Under the pieces are notes generated by a model. That model was not told where the DNA came from, made no database searches, and saw only the letters and a program-made list of their open reading frames with translations. 64,000 nucleotides of DNA from Bacteroidia bacterium (lineage in GTDB: Bacteria; Bacteroidota; Bacteroidia; SpSt-205): NCBI GenBank assembly GCA_026003235.1, contig BPGW01000006.1:102208-166207 (forward strand), in the 5' to 3' direction. The position numbers and the translations under genes are program-made. Position 1 is the first letter of the stretch. Every line of letters starts with the position of its first letter. Positions 9,350-17,581 of the stretch are shown one piece after another.

Positions 9350-10122
9350 AGCTCGTCTTTCTTGGTACAGGGACTTCGCAGGGGGTGCCGGTCGTCGGCT
9401 GCGCTTGTCCTGTGTGCCGTTCGCCTGACCCCCGCGATAAGCGCCTGCGCACTTCGGCGGCCATCGTGGTCCAAGGGCGAGTATGGGTGCTGGACACAGG
9501 ACCGGACTTTCGCACGCAGCTCATAGCGGCCCGCTTGCCCACGCTTGACGCCGTTCTCTTTACGCATGCCCACAAGGATCACACGGCCGGCCTGGACGAT
9601 GTGCGTCCCTTCAACTACCTCCAAGGCAAGCGCATCTCCCTCTACGCCGAAGGCCAAGCCCTGGCGCAAATCCGGCGAGAGTATGCCTACGCCTTTGAGG
9701 GGCCGCCTTATCCGGGCTTGCCTCAGTTTTCGCTGTGGGAAATCGAGCCGTATGCCCCTTTCTCCCTGCAGGGGGTGGAAGTAAAACCCTTCCTGGTGTG
9801 GCATTACAAGCTCCCCGTGCTGGGCTTCCGAATCGGGGGGCTGGTCTACATCACCGACGCCAGCGCCATCCCAGAAGAGTCGTGGCCTTACCTCTACGAC
9901 GCAGAAGTCCTGGTCTTGAACGCCCTCCGTAAAGAACCCCACATCTCGCACTTCCACCTTGAGGCGGCCGTGGAAGTGGTAAAAAAAGCGCGCCCTCGGC
10001 AAGCCTACTTCACCCACATCAGTCATCTCTTGGGCTTGCACGCCGAAGTGGAGAAAGAATTGCCTGCTTCGGTACGCTTGGCCTACGATGGGCTGGTTGT
10101 GCGGCTGTCGGACCCCTCGTAG
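9346..10122 (+). CDS. PhnP-like metallo-beta-lactamase fold phosphodiesterase
   Basis: A 258-residue hydrolase of the MBL superfamily. GTGTSQGVPVVGCACPVC gives the N-terminus with a structural zinc CxxC, and the metal-binding HxHxDH motif is FTHAHKDHTAGLDDVRPF. This resembles PhnP (phosphoribosyl cyclic phosphodiesterase) and related Bacteroidota enzymes; no phosphonate genes lie nearby, so the natural substrate is unknown. The start is a TTG overlapping the previous stop codon. YITDASAIPEESW and YFTHISHLLG supply the later metal ligands. Confidence 0.82.
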   Translation: MKLVFLGTGTSQGVPVVGCACPVCRSPDPRDKRLRTSAAIVVQGRVWVLDTGPDFRTQLIAARLPTLDAVLFTHAHKDHTAGLDDVRPFNYLQGKRISLYAEGQALAQIRREYAYAFEGPPYPGLPQFSLWEIEPYAPFSLQGVEVKPFLVWHYKLPVLGFRIGGLVYITDASAIPEESWPYLYDAEVLVLNALRKEPHISHFHLEAAVEVVKKARPRQAYFTHISHLLGLHAEVEKELPASVRLAYDGLVVRLSDPS

Positions 10123-10127
10123 CTTTG
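10120..10127 (+). promoter_or_regulatory. TAnnTTTG promoter box
   Basis: TAGCTTTG overlaps the stop codon of the preceding hydrolase and ends six bases before the ATG at 10134. Confidence 0.7.
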
Positions 10128-10133
10128 CAGAAC

Positions 10134-10706
10134 ATGCGCAGCTACCGGGTCCTGCTCGTGCGGAAGTTTCCTGAAAACCCCACCCTCGGCTTTTATCGCC
10201 ATCCTAAGCTGCCCAGTTCTCTACTGGGTCGCACCCTGGTGCGGTTTTTGCATGTCACTTCGCCCGCTGACGTGGTGGCTTTTTACTACCACAATGGCTT
10301 TTTGCGCAGCTATGAGGTGCTCTTCACGGACACGCATGTCTATGACAAAGAGGCCTACTTCCCTCTGGAAGATATTCGGGGTGTGCAGCGCGAGGGCAGG
10401 AAGCTGATCCTTCAAATCAACCATGTCGGACGCATCCTTCCCCACACCATGAAACTGGGCTCCGAATTGGCAGCGGAGCTTATGCAGCGTGTATTTGACC
10501 TGATTGTGCATGTGCCCAAAGAAGACATGATTGAGCGGGTGATAGAGCGCCGCGCCAACCTCAACTTAGCCAGCGTCCAATGGCTGGAGCTGCGAGACGA
10601 AGTGCTGCGGACCATAGACCTCCTCTACGAGAAGTACCAAGAAGGAAAACTCTCCCTGCTTGAGTACGAGATGCTGCGAGAAGACCTCTTGCGTCGCTTG
10701 GTGTGA
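10134..10706 (+). CDS. Unknown protein with PH-like body and SHOCT-like tail
   Basis: About 190 residues, soluble. I do not recognise a named family. The central part alternates short beta strands (EVLFTDTHVYDKEAYFPLED, then REGRKLILQINHVGRILPHT) in the manner of bacterial PH-like domains. The last 30 residues (LYEKYQEGKLSLLEYEMLRE) resemble the short helical SHOCT domain that often ends membrane-associated or oligomeric proteins. The ATG at 10134 follows a promoter box by six bases. It is followed after three bases by a membrane metallophosphoesterase, probably co-transcribed. Confidence 0.6.
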   Translation: MRSYRVLLVRKFPENPTLGFYRHPKLPSSLLGRTLVRFLHVTSPADVVAFYYHNGFLRSYEVLFTDTHVYDKEAYFPLEDIRGVQREGRKLILQINHVGRILPHTMKLGSELAAELMQRVFDLIVHVPKEDMIERVIERRANLNLASVQWLELRDEVLRTIDLLYEKYQEGKLSLLEYEMLREDLLRRLV

Positions 10707-10709
10707 GGT

Positions 10710-11936
10710 ATGTACAGCGATAGGCTTTTGCGGTGGCTTTTTCTGGTAGGCTTGTGGGTGCTGGCGGAAGTCTTGGGCTACTACGGACTCAAGCGGTTGG
10801 GGCTGTGGCGCCGGTGGCTGGGGTGGAGTACGGCGATAGCTTTTCTCTTGGGAACGATCCTTTTTGGAGCGGGGTACCTGCTGCAAACTCGCCCTGGAGG
10901 GCACACCCTCTACCTTTCCATACAGAGGGTAGGGGGGGTGCTATTTCTGGTTTGGCTGGGGCTTACGATGGGAAAGTTGCTGGGTGGGGTTTGGGGCTTG
11001 TTGGCGGGAAGGCAGAAAACCCCTAAGGCTGGCTTTTCTCCCTCACGGCGAGCATTCTTGCAGACGGTGGGAGCGGCAGCGGCGGCCCTACCTTGCGTCG
11101 GTCTGGGCTATGGCTTCTGGATCGGGCGGTATCGCTTCCGCTTTGAGACGATTGAAGTGGCCCTGCCCGACCTCCCACCCGCCTGGGAAGGCCTCTCTAT
11201 CCTCCAGTTTTCTGACTTGCACAGCGGCAGCTTCGTAGAGCCGGCGGCGCTCAAGCCGGTATGGGAAGCCATCCAGAAGGCAGCCGCAGATCTTTGCGTC
11301 TTTACAGGCGACTGGGTCAATGTCTATGCCGAAGAGCTGGAGCCTTTTGTCGCTGACCTGGCGAGCCTTTCGGCGCCCCTCGGTAAGTGGGCCGTGCTGG
11401 GCAACCACGACTACGGCGACTACGCCCGCTGGAAGGACCCCACCGAGAAAGCCGCTAACCTTGCCTACCTGCGCCGGCTCATCGCTCAGAGTGGCTTTCG
11501 CTTGCTGGAAGATGCCGCTTACACGCTCTACCAAGGTGGGGAACCTCTTACGCTGGTAGGCGTGGGCAACTGGAGCGCTTGGCGGCGCTTCCAACGGTAT
11601 GGCGACTTAGCTCGCGCCTGGAAAGACGTGCCTTCCCAAGGGCCCAAGATCCTTCTCTCCCACGATCCCACCCACTGGGAAGCCCAGGTGCAAGGGCGCT
11701 ATCCCATTTCGCTTACGCTGAGCGGGCATACGCACGGCCTGCAGTTCGGCCTGGAATGGGGGCGGTGGCGCTTCAGCCCAGCCCAATGGCTCTATACCTA
11801 CTGGGCCGGTCTGTATCAAGTGGGTTCGCAGTTTCTGTACGTCAATCGGGGTCTCGGCTATGTAGGGGTCCCAGCCCGACTGGGGATATGGCCCGAAGTG
11901 ACGATCCTGCGCTTGCGTCGGCAAAGGCCCGTCTGA
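10710..11936 (+). CDS. Membrane-anchored metallophosphoesterase
   Basis: A 408-residue calcineurin-type phosphoesterase. The N-terminal 115 residues hold about four membrane helices and an SRRAFLQTVG segment resembling a Tat signal. The catalytic domain has the full motif set: QFSDLHSGS, TGDWVN, LGNHDYGDY, LLSHDPTH and LSGHTHGLQFG. The layout matches the YkuE/LpxG-like family, some members of which cleave UDP-2,3-diacylglucosamine in lipid A synthesis; others have unknown substrates. The active site is expected outside the inner membrane if the Tat-like region is used. Confidence 0.85.
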   Translation: MYSDRLLRWLFLVGLWVLAEVLGYYGLKRLGLWRRWLGWSTAIAFLLGTILFGAGYLLQTRPGGHTLYLSIQRVGGVLFLVWLGLTMGKLLGGVWGLLAGRQKTPKAGFSPSRRAFLQTVGAAAAALPCVGLGYGFWIGRYRFRFETIEVALPDLPPAWEGLSILQFSDLHSGSFVEPAALKPVWEAIQKAAADLCVFTGDWVNVYAEELEPFVADLASLSAPLGKWAVLGNHDYGDYARWKDPTEKAANLAYLRRLIAQSGFRLLEDAAYTLYQGGEPLTLVGVGNWSAWRRFQRYGDLARAWKDVPSQGPKILLSHDPTHWEAQVQGRYPISLTLSGHTHGLQFGLEWGRWRFSPAQWLYTYWAGLYQVGSQFLYVNRGLGYVGVPARLGIWPEVTILRLRRQRPV

Positions 11937-11952
11937 GCTAACTTAGTCCCCT

Positions 11953-12789
11953 GTGCTGCCCGAGGCTTTACCGGAGATCGCGGAGGCTGACCTGGAGCGG
12001 TTTTTCCAGATCATGCAAGCCCAATTTGGGTATGACTTTCGGGGCTATGCGCCAGCCTCTCTAAAGCGCAGGTTGGGCACGGTGCTCAAGCGCTACGGCC
12101 TGAAAGACCTGCATGCCCTCAACCAGCGCCTGCTAGCTCAACCCGACTATGGCGAGCGGTTCATTAGCGAGATCACCGTTTCTACTACGGAGTTGTTTCG
12201 GGACCCCTCAGCTTGGGTAGCTTTTCGGCTGCAGGCCTTACCTCTCTTTGCCCAAGCTCCCCACCTGCGCATCTGGCATGTGGGGGCCTCCACCGGGGAG
12301 GAAGTGCTTTCCATGGCTATCCTACTCAAGGAGACGGGCCTCTACGAGCGCGCCCATCTGTACGCCACGGATATAGACACCTACTCCCTGGCCCAGGCTC
12401 AACGCGCTCGGTATCCCCTCCGGCTGAAAAACCTCTACCAGCAAAACTTCGCCGCCGTCTTGCCTGGCGTCCCTTGGCAGCGCTACGTGAAGGAAGAGGG
12501 AAATGAAATGGTGTTTGATCCGGCGCTCTTGGAACGAGTGCGGTTTCTGAAGCACAACATCGTCTCGGAGGCCCCTTTTGCCAGCTTTGAGGTCGTGGTA
12601 TGCCGAAATCTGCTGATTTACTTCACGCCTGCTTTGCAGGACCAGGTGGTGACCCGGCTGGTGGATAGCCTCATGCCGGGGGGTATTTTGATGATTGGGA
12701 CCAAGGAATCGCTTTTTTGGTGCGCTGCGGCCAAACGCCTGGTGGCCGTGAACGAGACAGAACGCATTTACCGGCGCCGTTCCCTATGA
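11953..12789 (+). CDS. cheR: CheR-type protein-glutamate methyltransferase
   Basis: A 278-residue SAM-dependent methyltransferase of the chemotaxis-receptor family. The N-terminal helical part reads FGYDFRGYAPASLKRRLG and the SAM site is HVGASTGEEVLSMAILL, then LYATDIDTYSLAQAQ; VVCRNLLIYFTPALQ is the family motif. It starts with GTG and overlaps cheB by four bases (ATGA). No chemoreceptor, CheA or CheW gene is visible nearby, so the pair probably serves the PAS/PP2C signalling genes that follow, as in other CheB/CheR-linked sensor systems. Confidence 0.9.
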   Translation: MLPEALPEIAEADLERFFQIMQAQFGYDFRGYAPASLKRRLGTVLKRYGLKDLHALNQRLLAQPDYGERFISEITVSTTELFRDPSAWVAFRLQALPLFAQAPHLRIWHVGASTGEEVLSMAILLKETGLYERAHLYATDIDTYSLAQAQRARYPLRLKNLYQQNFAAVLPGVPWQRYVKEEGNEMVFDPALLERVRFLKHNIVSEAPFASFEVVVCRNLLIYFTPALQDQVVTRLVDSLMPGGILMIGTKESLFWCAAAKRLVAVNETERIYRRRSL

Positions 12790-13358
12790 CCGAACGGCCT
12801 TTTTTGTGGGTGGTGGCCGGTTCAGCGGGTAGCTTCACCCCCGCGCGGCAGTTTGTCCAAGAAATGCCCTATCGGCCCCAGGTAGCGATTGTGCTATGCC
12901 TGCATCGCATGCGAAAGCCCCGTGTGCCTATGATAGAGGCTTTTAGCCGTATACCCTACTGGCAGGTGGTGGAGCCCCAGGACAAGGACCCGATAGAAAG
13001 CGGAAAGGTGTACCTGGCTCCGGCGGATTATCACCTCCTGGTGGAGCGAGAGGGGTACTTTAGCTTGTCGGTAGACGAACCTGTGCATTTCTCCCGGCCG
13101 AGCATAGATGTGCTCTTGGAGTCTGTGGTGGAGGCTCGTTGGCCCAGGGCCGGTGCCGTACTTCTCTCGGGCGCCAACCGAGATGGCGCATGGGGGCTCT
13201 ACCTTTTCCATCGGGCGGGCTACTTCACTGCTGTGCAGGACCCCCAAGAGGCCGAAGTACCTACCATGCCCCGCGCCGCCTTGGAACTCTTTACGCCCAA
13301 TCGGCTCTGCAAAGCCCATGAGCTGGTACAAGTATGCCTTGAGGCCCTATCTTTGTAA
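12786..13358 (+). CDS. cheB: CheB methylesterase domain, no receiver domain
   Basis: A 190-residue protein made only of the catalytic domain of CheB. The expected triad can be placed at the Ser in AGSAGS (near residue 13-16), His40 in LCLHRM and Asp in LSGANRDGAWGL. The normal N-terminal phospho-receiver domain is absent, so activity cannot be controlled by CheA-type phosphorylation. The ATG is inside the cheR stop (ATGA). It would remove methyl groups, or deamidate glutamine, on an unknown partner. Confidence 0.88.
   Translation: MTERPFLWVVAGSAGSFTPARQFVQEMPYRPQVAIVLCLHRMRKPRVPMIEAFSRIPYWQVVEPQDKDPIESGKVYLAPADYHLLVEREGYFSLSVDEPVHFSRPSIDVLLESVVEARWPRAGAVLLSGANRDGAWGLYLFHRAGYFTAVQDPQEAEVPTMPRAALELFTPNRLCKAHELVQVCLEALSL
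13348..13355 (+). promoter_or_regulatory. TAnnTTTG promoter box
   Basis: TATCTTTG overlaps the cheB 3' end and ends five bases before the ATG of the PEBP gene at 13361. Confidence 0.7.
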
Positions 13359-13360
13359 GG

Positions 13361-13846
13361 ATGAAGGTCTTATGGGCTTTGCTCGGGGCAGGTTCCCTCT
13401 TGGCCCAGATGTGGGTTCGCATAGAGGGGTACGAACGCGGGGCTTTTGTACGCCCAGAACACACCTGCGATGGGGCCAATGTGCCCCTCTCTATCCAGTG
13501 GGGTGGGGCGCCGCCGGCTGCGCGCGCTTTTGTCGTGCGTATGTACGACCCCGACGCGCCTCAAGATACCTTTATCCACTGGCTCGTGTGTAATGTGAAA
13601 GGCACTCAGCTGGGCCCCGGCCAAGAGGAAGGGCTCGTGGGCTACAACGACTTCGGGAAGCTGGGGTATGGGGGGCCCTGCCCGCCGGCTCGCGATGCAG
13701 CGCACCGGTACTTCGTAGAAGTGTACGCGTTGTCAGAGCCGCTAAGTGTGCGACCTCCCGTAACCTGGGAAAAGGTTCGGCCGCTTCTGGCGGGGCGCAC
13801 GCTGGCCCGCAGCGAAACCTTTGTGCGATACAAGCGTAAAATGTGA
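13361..13846 (+). CDS. YbhB/YbcL-type Raf-kinase-inhibitor-like protein, exported
   Basis: A 161-residue phosphatidylethanolamine-binding-protein (PEBP) family member with a short N-terminal signal peptide (MKVLWALLGAGSLLAQ). The ligand-site motifs VRMYDPDAPQDTFIHWLVCN and YGGPCPPARDAAHRYFVEVY are intact. PEBP proteins bind anionic ligands; the bacterial role is unknown. It interrupts the cheB to PP2C order with its own promoter, so its link with the signalling island may be accidental. Confidence 0.88.
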   Translation: MKVLWALLGAGSLLAQMWVRIEGYERGAFVRPEHTCDGANVPLSIQWGGAPPAARAFVVRMYDPDAPQDTFIHWLVCNVKGTQLGPGQEEGLVGYNDFGKLGYGGPCPPARDAAHRYFVEVYALSEPLSVRPPVTWEKVRPLLAGRTLARSETFVRYKRKM

Positions 13847-13868
13847 AGCGGAGGCACGCTTAGCGTAC

Positions 13869-16595
13869 ATGGGTCGCTGGACTGTATCCGAGATTCTGGG
13901 GGTGGGCATTGCGCTGATGGTGGGGGGGATGGGAGGGATTGTGCTGATGGGGCTTTGGGTTGTTACGCAGCGAGATGCGGCCCTGGCTGCGGGCGCAGAA
14001 ACGTGGGCTATATGGGATCGGGCGCTGGTGTTGTGGGCTTACGGGGCCGTGGTAGCGCTCTTGGGCCTGGCCGTCGCCATGGGGCTGTGGTGGTGGCGAA
14101 GGCTCGGACGCGGCCTTTTGGGGCTCCAAGAAGGATGGCGGGGGCTCCTGTGGGAGGACCGCGCCCCTTCGGAGCCGCTCCCCGTCCCTTTCCAGGAAGC
14201 CGAAGAGCCTGCGCGAGCCCTCCTCCTCTTCAAGGAGGTGATCGCGGTCTGGCAGGAGATAGGACGGGGAGAACGAACCAGCCTGCCCCCTCAAAGCGCA
14301 GCGTGGCCCCCTGTCCTGCGGCAGGCTTTTGCCCAGATGCTGGCCCAGCTGGCCTGGCACAAACAGCGCCACACCCTTTGGCAAAGCCTCTGGCAAAAGG
14401 CCTTGGACATGTTGCGCCTGGCTCAGCGGGAAACAGACCTGGTTCGCTATCTGGAACGGGTGGGCCCCGCTTTTCTGCAGGGGATAGGGGCGACCATGGG
14501 GGCTTACTATCGCCTGGAAGGGGACCGACTTCGCCGCATCTATCAGTACGCTTATCCCCCAGAAGCCCCTGACGCCTTCCAGGTAGGCGAAGGGTGGATA
14601 GGCCAAGCCGCTCGCGAAGGGCAGGCTTTGTGGCTGGCAGACCTGCCCAGCGGATACCTGGAAGCGCTCTCTGGACTTGGGCGTGTCAGGCCTCGAGCGG
14701 TAGCGGTGGTGCCCGTTATCGCCGGCGAAAGCATCCATGGCGTGTGGGACCTGGCAAGCCTCTCAGAGTGGGAACCTGCCCAACAGGAAGCGGCCCAGAT
14801 GCTGGTAGCGGTTTTTTCTGCAGGGGTTCTGCTGGTCCAAGAGGCCCAGAAAGAAGCCCAGGCCCACGCCCAACTCCATCGCCTCCAGGCCGAAGCGGCC
14901 CAAAAAGCCACGGAATACCAGGCCTTGCTGGAGCGGTTCAGGGGCCTGGAAGAGGAGCGGCGGCTGCTGAGCCAAGCCCTGGCCGAAAAGCAGGCTATGC
15001 TTCAGCAGGCCGAAAAACGCGCCGCCCTTGAAGAGGCCCGCTGGCAGCTGGTCGCCTCTCACCTGTCAGAAGCCTTGCTCTTTTTTGATGCGGTGGGACG
15101 CCCTCGGTATCTCAGCCCAAGCGTGACCTCCCTTTTAGGTTACCTCCCTCATGAATTGGAAGTTTTTTTCCGCTACATAGACAAAGCAGACATTCAAGAG
15201 GTGCGCGATTTTTTTGCCAAGCTCTTGCGATCCCCCGGCGAAACCCTTTCCTTGCGTTTTCGCTATCTGCACAAGAAGGGCCATATCGTTTGGCTGGAGG
15301 CCCAAGCTTGCAATTACTTGCAAGATCCGGCCCTGCAAGCCATTCTTGTTGTGCTTCGGGACGTCTCTACCCAGGTGGAGTACGAAAAGCAGTACCGTAC
15401 CCGGCTCAAGTTCCAGTCTCTCGTGGAAAATTCCACCGATATCATTTTCCGGCTGGACCGGGGAGGTACGTTTCTTTATGCTAACCCCACCATTGAGCGC
15501 TATACCGGCTATTCGCCGGCCCATTACATTCGCAATACCATCTATTCGGTGGGGTTCTCCATCCAGGAGGTACAGTTTTGGGAAGGGTTTATCCGAGAGG
15601 TTTTTGAGAGCATGCAGGTTACTTCCGCCGAGATAGACTTTCCTTCCATATACGGGACGCGCCGAATGATGGTTCGGGGTATTCCGGAGGTGGGCCCCGA
15701 AGGCGAAGTGGAGACGCTGGTGGTGCTTTTGCAAGACATTACAGAGCTGAGGCAGGTGCAGCAGCAGCTTCACCAGCAGAACCTTCGCCTGGAGCAGGCG
15801 AGGGTGGAATTGGAACGCCAGAAAAAAGAACTGGAGGAGCGCAACCGGGACATCATGGAGAGCATTGCCTACGCTCGGCGCATTCAGGGGGCGCTCATCC
15901 CTGGAGAGGAAGGTTTGCGAGCCCTCTTTCCGGATAGCTTTGTCCTGCACTGGCTGAGAGATGTGGTAGGCGGAGACTTTTACTGGTATGGAGAGTCTGA
16001 GGGTCAGATCATCGTGGCGGTGGTGGACTGTACTGGGCACGGGGTGCCAGGGGCTTTCATGACTTTTTTGGGGTACACGCTCCTGGAGGGGGCTGTGCGT
16101 GAGCGAAAGCTCACCGATCCGGCGGCGATTTTGTACGATATGGATGGCCGGTTGCGCGAGCTTTTGGCTAGCCAAGAAGCTATTCAGGATGGCATGGATG
16201 TGGCTCTGTGCGTGATAGATCGCCATCGGCAGATCCTCCGGTTTGCCGGAGCGCACCGCCCGCTTCTGATGCAGCAAGAAGGACGATGGCTTCTTGTACA
16301 GGGGGCCCCTGCCGGCCTAGGAGGAGCTCCCTGGCTGGAAGAAGTGAAAACCTTCACCACCCACACCTTTTCCTACCGGCCTGGTGACCTGGTCTACCTT
16401 TACACCGACGGCTACCCCGATCAGTTCGGAGAAGGAGGCAAACGCTACACCCACCGGCGCTTTCGTCAGCAGCTGGCCGTGTGGGCTTCCTTGCCGATGG
16501 CCCAGCAGCGAGAACGGCTCATAGAAGAACTTCGCACCTGGATGGGGGATACTCCCCCTACCGATGATATCACCGTCCTCGGCCTGCGTTTGTGA
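13869..16595 (+). CDS. SiaA-like PP2C phosphatase with GAF and two PAS domains
   Basis: About 908 residues. Two membrane helices (about 8-32 and 54-75) are followed by a helical linker, a GAF domain (about 185-315), a coiled coil (about 325-400), two PAS domains (about 400-520 and 525-645), another coiled coil and a C-terminal SpoIIE/PP2C domain (about 690-908). Metal-binding motifs are VVGGDFYWYG and VVDCTGHGVPGAFM, then DGMDVALCVID and LVYLYTDGYPDQFG. In Pseudomonas, SiaA dephosphorylates SiaC; the two siaB-siaC pairs directly downstream suggest the same role. ATG 13869 is preferred over an upstream ATG at 13821 that overlaps the previous gene. Confidence 0.88.
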   Translation: MGRWTVSEILGVGIALMVGGMGGIVLMGLWVVTQRDAALAAGAETWAIWDRALVLWAYGAVVALLGLAVAMGLWWWRRLGRGLLGLQEGWRGLLWEDRAPSEPLPVPFQEAEEPARALLLFKEVIAVWQEIGRGERTSLPPQSAAWPPVLRQAFAQMLAQLAWHKQRHTLWQSLWQKALDMLRLAQRETDLVRYLERVGPAFLQGIGATMGAYYRLEGDRLRRIYQYAYPPEAPDAFQVGEGWIGQAAREGQALWLADLPSGYLEALSGLGRVRPRAVAVVPVIAGESIHGVWDLASLSEWEPAQQEAAQMLVAVFSAGVLLVQEAQKEAQAHAQLHRLQAEAAQKATEYQALLERFRGLEEERRLLSQALAEKQAMLQQAEKRAALEEARWQLVASHLSEALLFFDAVGRPRYLSPSVTSLLGYLPHELEVFFRYIDKADIQEVRDFFAKLLRSPGETLSLRFRYLHKKGHIVWLEAQACNYLQDPALQAILVVLRDVSTQVEYEKQYRTRLKFQSLVENSTDIIFRLDRGGTFLYANPTIERYTGYSPAHYIRNTIYSVGFSIQEVQFWEGFIREVFESMQVTSAEIDFPSIYGTRRMMVRGIPEVGPEGEVETLVVLLQDITELRQVQQQLHQQNLRLEQARVELERQKKELEERNRDIMESIAYARRIQGALIPGEEGLRALFPDSFVLHWLRDVVGGDFYWYGESEGQIIVAVVDCTGHGVPGAFMTFLGYTLLEGAVRERKLTDPAAILYDMDGRLRELLASQEAIQDGMDVALCVIDRHRQILRFAGAHRPLLMQQEGRWLLVQGAPAGLGGAPWLEEVKTFTTHTFSYRPGDLVYLYTDGYPDQFGEGGKRYTHRRFRQQLAVWASLPMAQQRERLIEELRTWMGDTPPTDDITVLGLRL

Positions 16596-16603
16596 GGTTT
16601 TCC

Positions 16604-16611
16604 TATCTTTG
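16604..16611 (+). promoter_or_regulatory. TAnnTTTG promoter box before siaB copy 1
   Basis: TATCTTTG ends eight bases before the ATG at 16620; a GTG at 16614 is in frame but only two bases away. Confidence 0.65.
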
Positions 16612-16619
16612 CCGTGGTT

Positions 16620-17189
16620 ATGGATGCTTTACAGTCCAGCCTCTTGCACCAGTCGGCCCTCTCCTACGCTTACCCCCTCTACCGAAACCTCCTGGATAAT
16701 AGCATTGTCTTCTTGTACCATGGCCCCATTACGCCTGACCTGGTGGTGGATATCTTGAGCCTCGTAGAGAATAGACTTGATGATACAGGTGAAGATCGCC
16801 GCATTAGCAAAAAGCTCTTCAATATCATGGTGGAATCTTTCAGTTTGGGAGAGGATGTGGAAAGGGGGCATGCGGTTCTCCTGGTGCGTCAGCTACCTTA
16901 CCTGTATACGGTCGCCATCGGCCGCAGAATCGCCAGCTCAGCCGTCTATCAAGTCAAGGCGTTTCTGGATTGGGTCAACACCCTCTCCCCGGAAGCCCTC
17001 CGGGAAGCGTATCAGCGCCAGCTTGAAAAAGACGACCCCCGAAACCTCTCCTTGGTGGGAGGCGTGCCGGCTATCAGCATCCTGGACCTGGCTAGGAAGT
17101 CTCACGGCATACTGAACTACAACTTTGAGTACCTCAACGATAGTGATACTTTCTTTTCCCTTGAAGCCAGACTGCAAAAAACTATATAG
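16620..17189 (+). CDS. siaB: SiaB family protein, degenerate kinase (copy 1)
   Basis: A 189-residue paralogue of the SiaB kinase at 17582. Shared blocks are FLYHGPITPDLVVDILSLVE, KKLFNIMVES and ILDLARKS with the closing DTFFSLEARL. The nucleotide-binding motifs are lost: copy 2 has ECLQNVYHH (N box), ITGN and GTAGLGI (G box), whereas this copy has ESFSLGEDV, AIGR and GGVPAISI, plus a deletion of roughly nine residues after the N box. It is therefore probably a pseudokinase that may still bind SiaC. It is followed after three bases by siaC copy 1. No frame damage is seen, so the loss looks evolved rather than an artefact. Confidence 0.82.
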   Translation: MDALQSSLLHQSALSYAYPLYRNLLDNSIVFLYHGPITPDLVVDILSLVENRLDDTGEDRRISKKLFNIMVESFSLGEDVERGHAVLLVRQLPYLYTVAIGRRIASSAVYQVKAFLDWVNTLSPEALREAYQRQLEKDDPRNLSLVGGVPAISILDLARKSHGILNYNFEYLNDSDTFFSLEARLQKTI

Positions 17190-17192
17190 CCT

Positions 17193-17576
17193 ATGGAAGC
17201 CCTGCGTATAGAATCTACCCACAAGACTCCTCGAGTGATTCTGGATCCGGAAAATGGTATTTTTGAGTTTTCGGGCCGGAGCATTCCAGAAGACTCGGTG
17301 GGTTTTTACACCCCCATCTTTGAATGGCTTGACAAGTACGCCCAACAGCCTTTGCCGCTCACCCATGTGCGCTTTGATCTGGAGTATTTCAACACCAGCT
17401 CTTCCAAAAACATCTTGGAAATCCTCAAACGGCTTGAGGCCATTCATGCAGCAGGCCACGAGGTGCGCGTGACTTGGTACTACGACGAAGACGATGAGGA
17501 CATGGAAGAGACCGGACAGGATTACCAAGCGCTCCTCAACCTTCCTATAGAACTCTCGGTGAAAGTCCAATCATAG
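17193..17576 (+). CDS. siaC: SiaC family phosphoprotein (DUF1987), copy 1
   Basis: A 127-residue STAS-like regulatory protein. In Pseudomonas, SiaC is phosphorylated on a threonine by SiaB and dephosphorylated by SiaA, and the unphosphorylated form activates the diguanylate cyclase SiaD. The matching motif LEYFNTSSSK is present, with the threonine at residue 68. GIFEFSGRSIPED and the acidic stretch WYYDEDDEDMEETGQDYQAL are shared with copy 2. It is translationally close to the degenerate siaB (3 bases) and to siaB copy 2 (5 bases). Confidence 0.9.
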   Translation: MEALRIESTHKTPRVILDPENGIFEFSGRSIPEDSVGFYTPIFEWLDKYAQQPLPLTHVRFDLEYFNTSSSKNILEILKRLEAIHAAGHEVRVTWYYDEDDEDMEETGQDYQALLNLPIELSVKVQS

Positions 17577-17581
17577 CGCCT

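Noticed and set aside
15135..16277. Long open frame on the minus strand (380 codons) opposite the PP2C phosphatase
   Set aside because: It mirrors codon bias of the real gene, has no recognisable domain, and the forward frame carries full PAS and PP2C motifs.
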